Shown: one piece after another, positions 60,988-64,000 of the stretch
Layout: the number at the start of each line of letters is the position of its first letter
Numbering within the stretch: the stretch's first letter is position 1
Assembly: GCA_963799365.1 (NCBI GenBank)
Contig: CAWCWV010000008.1
Span: 1 to 64,000 of the forward strand
DNA: 64,000 nt
DNA from: Marinirhabdus sp963799365
GTDB taxonomy: Bacteria > Bacteroidota > Bacteroidia > Flavobacteriales > Flavobacteriaceae
Direction: 5' to 3'
Program-made: the position numbers and the translations under genes
The notes under the pieces: generated by a model
Databases searched by the model: none
Seen by the model: the letters and a program-made list of their open reading frames with translations, nothing else
Told to the model about the DNA's origin: nothing

Positions 60988-61433
60988 CAGTAGCAGTGGC
61001 AGTAGCAGTGGCAGTTTTATTCTGTATGCACTCCAAATTTACCTGGATTGTTAATCATATAATTTATTAGTTTACCAACTTCTAAACTTTCATTGGTTAA
61101 CGATGTAAATACTTCCTTATTTATATATTCACAAGCGTGAGCAAATTACAACCAAACTTGTGTTTCAGAATTTTCGACATCGCTATCTGAGAGTTTACTT
61201 ATGAAATGCCTTTTATATCTTCTTTTTCTATATGCTTCGGCAATATTAGCGCAAACCGATCGTGAACTTCTTCTAATTTGGTCAGTCAGCGAATATGTTT
61301 CTTCTTTGGGAAAAGATTTTGACAATTCTTGAATCTTCATCGATAAATCAAAGCCCTTTTTATATGCCAGAAGATTCTTAAATGCCATTAAAGAATAATT
61401 TATAATATATTTTTTATACTGCAACTGCCACTG
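60988..61433. repeat. CAGTRG repeats and 11-bp inverted repeat bracketing a four-helix-bundle gene
   Basis: On the left, four 6-bp units (CAGTAG, CAGTGG, CAGTAG, CAGTGG; 60988-61011) end in CAGTT. CAGTGGCAGTT (61006-61016) recurs inverted as AACTGCCACTG at 61423-61433, with degenerate CAGTGGCTGTAACC further out. The broken four-helix-bundle gene (61017-61388) fills the space and its 3' end abuts the left repeat exactly. A second pair with the same core lies at 53402-53479. Confidence 0.75.
61017..61388 (-). pseudogene. Four-helix-bundle (S23/IVS, Avd-like) protein gene with premature stop
   Basis: From the ATG at 61388 the frame reads MAFKNLLAYKKGFDLSMKIQ, ... RRSSRSVCANIAEAYRKRRY ... SETQVWL, then TAA at 61146-61148 after 80 residues. 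The frame continues past it as FAHACEYINKEVF, then LEVGKLINYMINNPGKFG, to a second TAA at 61017. Family members usually have Gln or Asp after VWL, so CAA to TAA is the simplest cause. The intact length would be 123 residues, normal for the S23/four-helix-bundle family, found in 23S rRNA intervening sequences, as stand-alone genes, and as Avd proteins of diversity-generating retroelements. Inverted repeats bracket it. No reverse transcriptase or template repeat is nearby. Confidence 0.82.
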
Positions 61434-61460
61434 GTTACAGCCACTAAAAAGCGCTCCGCG

Positions 61461-62789
61461 CTACTTCATCTTCCCCATCATTTGCATCATCTTTCGGCCT
61501 CCACCGCCTTGCATCATCTTCATCATTTTGCTCATCTGGTCGAATTGTTTCATTAACTGGTTTACCTCTTGTACCGAAGTACCACTTCCCTTCGCTATTC
61601 TTTTCTTTCGGCTGCCATTAATTACAGAGGGTGAACTTCTTTCTTCAGGGGTCATACTGTGGATAATGGCTTCAATACCTTTGAAGGCATCGTCATCGAT
61701 ATCTACATCTTTCAGGGCTTTTCCGGCACCAGGAATCATCCCGATCAAGTCCTTCATGCTACCCATTTTCTTTACTTGCTGAATCTGCTTAATAAAATCG
61801 TCAAAACCAAACTGGTTCTTCGCGATTTTCTTTTGCAATTTTCTTGCTTCCTCTTCATCAAACTGCTCTTGCGCTCGCTCAACTAGGGAAACAACATCTC
61901 CCATCCCCAGAATACGGTCTGCCATACGAGCCGGGTGGAATACGTCTATCGCATCCATTTTCTCGCCAGTACCAATAAATTTAATAGGTTTGTTTACTAC
62001 ACTTTTAATGGAGATAGCAGCTCCACCTCGGGTATCACCATCTAATTTCGTTAAAACTACCCCGTCAAAATTAAGAATATCGTTAAAGGCTTTTGCCGTA
62101 TTTACAGCATCCTGCCCTGTCATAGAATCCACTACAAACAAGGTTTCATCTGGAGTAATCGCTTTGTGTACGTTGGCAATTTCGTCCATCATTTCCTTAT
62201 CCACAGCCAAACGACCTGCTGTATCCACGATCACTACATTGTGACCATTTTGTTTTGCAAAGGCAATTGCGTTGGTAGCAATGGCTACGGGATCCATATT
62301 ACCTTCTTCGCTATATACATCTACTTTTATCTGCTCTCCAACCACGTGTAGTTGGTTTATTGCGGCAGGACGGTACACATCACAGGCAACAAGTAAAGGT
62401 TTTTTTGTCTTTTTTGTTTTAAGGAAGTTGGCCAGTTTACCAGAAAAGGTAGTTTTACCACTACCCTGTAAACCAGACATTAAAATAACGCTTGGCGAAC
62501 TTTTCAGCGTAATGCCTACCGTATCACCCCCCATTAATTGGGTAAGCTCATCCTTTACGATTTTCACCATTAACTGCCCTGGTTGTAGGGTAGTTAATAC
62601 ATCTTGTCCTAGCGCTTTTTCCTTTACACGGTTGGTAAATTCTTTGGCTGTTTTAAAGTTAACATCGGCATCCAGTAAGGCGCGGCGAACTTCTTTTAAG
62701 GTTTCGGCTACGTTTACTTCGGTAATACTTCCGTGCCCTTTTAATACGTGGAGGGCTTTATCTAGTTTATCGCTAAGATTATTGAACAT
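61461..62789 (-). CDS. ffh: Signal recognition particle protein
   Basis: GTPase that binds signal sequences of nascent membrane proteins with its RNA partner. The 442 residues have the N domain, the G domain with GLQGSGKTTFSGKLA (P-loop), DTAGRLAVDKEMMDE and TKLDGDTRGGAA, and the Met-rich M domain ending in MQGGGGRKMMQMMGKMK. No 4.5S RNA was identified in the window. Confidence 0.98.
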   Translation of the reverse strand: MFNNLSDKLDKALHVLKGHGSITEVNVAETLKEVRRALLDADVNFKTAKEFTNRVKEKALGQDVLTTLQPGQLMVKIVKDELTQLMGGDTVGITLKSSPSVILMSGLQGSGKTTFSGKLANFLKTKKTKKPLLVACDVYRPAAINQLHVVGEQIKVDVYSEEGNMDPVAIATNAIAFAKQNGHNVVIVDTAGRLAVDKEMMDEIANVHKAITPDETLFVVDSMTGQDAVNTAKAFNDILNFDGVVLTKLDGDTRGGAAISIKSVVNKPIKFIGTGEKMDAIDVFHPARMADRILGMGDVVSLVERAQEQFDEEEARKLQKKIAKNQFGFDDFIKQIQQVKKMGSMKDLIGMIPGAGKALKDVDIDDDAFKGIEAIIHSMTPEERSSPSVINGSRKKRIAKGSGTSVQEVNQLMKQFDQMSKMMKMMQGGGGRKMMQMMGKMK

Positions 62790-62885
62790 GGTCTTGTGTC
62801 ATTTTTAGAGATGGCAAAGATACAAATTGAAGGGCATGTATCAAAGTGAGGGAGTCACTATTCCAGCCCTGCAAACAACTATAAA

Positions 62886-64000
62886 TTATCGACTGTTTCT
62901 ACGTGAATTTCGTCGGTTTCCGCTTGCACTCTTAGATGCATTTCCAGCTGGTTTTTTACCTCTAGAATTCTGTCGTCCACGCTGATTGGCTGCTTTATTT
63001 TCGGCCTTCTTCTCTAAAACATCCTGTAATTTTTCGGTTACTTCAAAACCATTGATGGTTTCCTGATCTAGTCTTTCGCCTAGTAATTTTTCAATGCCAC
63101 GAACGTATTCAAATTCGTCTACACTTACAATGGAAATTGCCTCACCACTGGCTCCTGCCCTACCAGTTCTACCAATACGGTGTACATAGTCTTCTGGAAT
63201 GTTTGGGAGTTCGTAGTTTATAACGTGAGGTAATAACGGAATATCCAATCCGCGCGCCGCAATATCTGTTGCCACTAATACACGCACATTTCCACTTTTG
63301 AAATTGGCCAAAGCTTTCGTTCTCGCTCCCTGACTTTTATTGCCGTGAATAGCTGCAGAAGAAATTTTCGCTTTACTTAATTTTTCAGCCAATCGGTTTG
63401 CACCGTGTTTGGTTCTTGTAAAAATTAGAACCTGTTGCCAATCTCCTTCAGAAATCAATTTTATAACTAAATCTGTTTTTTTGGACTTATCGGTTTTGTA
63501 TACAATCTGGTCTACTTTTTCAGCAGTGGTGTTTTCTGGAGTCGCCTCCACCATCACTGGATTGTGAAGGAAACTTCCCGCCAGTTTTTTAATTTCTTTT
63601 GAAAAGGTGGCCGAAAATAATAAGTTCTGTCTTTTTTGAGGAAGTAACGCTAAAATTTTATTGATATCGCGGGCAAATCCCATATCCAGCATTCTGTCGG
63701 CTTCGTCTAAAACCAAAAACTCTACATTTTTTAAGCTGAAAACGCCTTGATTGTGTAAATCCAGCAACCTCCCTGGAGTAGCTACTAAAATATCTACGCC
63801 CTGGCGTAAGGTTCTAATCTGCGGATTTGCATTAACCCCACCAAAAATAACGGTAGCGTGTATGTCTACAAATTTCGAATAGGTTTTTACATCTTCCAAA
63901 ACTTGTGCAGCTAATTCCCTTGTTGGTGTTAGTACAAGCGCCCGAACTGGTCTTTTATGAAGTGGTTGTGTAGTTATTAATTTCTGAAGCATTGGCAATG
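62886..64000 (-). CDS. DEAD-box RNA helicase (RhlE-like), 5' end cut by the window edge
   Basis: The frame stays open to the window edge; the first visible residues LPMLQKL belong just after motif I, which would be outside. Visible motifs are PTRELAAQV (Ia), ATPGRLLDL (Ib), VLDEADRMLDMGF (II, DEAD), SATF (III), VATDIAARGLD (V), and HRIGRTGRAG (VI). The tail is basic, with RGRQNSRGK and SGNRRNSRRNS. DEADRMLDMGF is common to the RhlE subgroup, which acts in ribosome assembly and RNA decay, but the name is not certain. Truncation is due to the window, not damage. Confidence 0.92.
   Translation of the reverse strand, partial: LPMLQKLITTQPLHKRPVRALVLTPTRELAAQVLEDVKTYSKFVDIHATVIFGGVNANPQIRTLRQGVDILVATPGRLLDLHNQGVFSLKNVEFLVLDEADRMLDMGFARDINKILALLPQKRQNLLFSATFSKEIKKLAGSFLHNPVMVEATPENTTAEKVDQIVYKTDKSKKTDLVIKLISEGDWQQVLIFTRTKHGANRLAEKLSKAKISSAAIHGNKSQGARTKALANFKSGNVRVLVATDIAARGLDIPLLPHVINYELPNIPEDYVHRIGRTGRAGASGEAISIVSVDEFEYVRGIEKLLGERLDQETINGFEVTEKLQDVLEKKAENKAANQRGRQNSRGKKPAGNASKSASGNRRNSRRNSR

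Noticed and set aside
61017..61433. Diversity-generating retroelement, because the gene family includes Avd
   Set aside because: No reverse transcriptase, template repeat or variable target gene is present near this gene.
62272..62808. 178-residue plus-strand frame inside ffh
   Set aside because: Antisense shadow of a highly conserved gene; Ser/Thr-rich as expected from reverse reading.

Overview
The window reads as chromosomal DNA of a member of the family Flavobacteriaceae (phylum Bacteroidota). The evidence is: A+T-rich DNA; several promoters of the Bacteroidota type (TTG, about 20 bp, TAnnTTTG) and few Shine-Dalgarno sequences; a fused SecDF; split transketolase; a C-terminal type IX secretion (T9SS) sorting domain; archaeal-type ProS; Tgt without the usual zinc cysteines; and a crtI-crtB-crtZ-crtY carotenoid cluster typical of yellow marine flavobacteria. 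No phage, insertion sequence, rRNA operon or CRISPR array was seen. Most of the window is single-copy core genome.

Layout. 0.3-3.8 kb: thrS-infC-rpmI-rplT translation operon, with infC apparently starting at AUA. 3.9-8.0 kb: a small accessory patch with a frameshifted asparagine-synthetase-B-like gene, an addiction module whose toxin carries an in-frame TGA, and an A+T-rich secreted leucine-rich-repeat protein with two EF-hand loops and a T9SS tail. 8.1-14.2 kb (minus strand): dnaB, accA, an EamA exporter, an LptF/G permease and tgt. 14.4-18.9 kb: both transketolase halves, an FKBP lipoprotein, an S4 RNA-binding protein, a phosphoribosyltransferase and aroK. 19.0-23.8 kb: tRNA-Lys, tRNA-Leu, then a MerR/B12-type regulator and the zeaxanthin genes. 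23.9-34.5 kb: recQ, kpsF-tatC-AhpD-like-lptB (LPS and export), yaaA, a PASTA protein with rluD, ddl-coaD, rpsT and tRNA-Glu. 34.6-43.2 kb: proS, a Gly/Trp- and Ser/Arg-rich lipoprotein, a FadL-like porin, folE, cysS, yidD, lgt and a DUF192 lipoprotein. 43.4-51.6 kb (minus): secDF, an orphan SecD-P1-like protein, mdh, a TPR lipoprotein and gyrB. 51.9-64 kb: a DUF2911 protein, queE, a lipoprotein RidA, a HerA-like ATPase, a run of small membrane and stress genes, folD, a broken four-helix-bundle (S23/Avd-like) gene, ffh and the 3' part of a DEAD-box helicase.

Themes. Lipoprotein and envelope biogenesis are well represented (lgt, secDF, tatC, lptB, LptF/G, yidD, many lipoproteins). Queuosine enzymes tgt and queE are both present. 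Three genes are damaged by one small lesion each: a frameshift, a Trp-to-TGA change and a Gln-to-TAA-type change. The least explained signal is a set of short-period (6-8 bp) minisatellites at several gene junctions. In one case copies in inverted orientation bracket the broken four-helix-bundle gene, and an empty inverted pair of the same core lies about 7.5 kb away. This could be the footprint of a small non-autonomous mobile unit. No measurements were run; all positions and motifs were read by eye.
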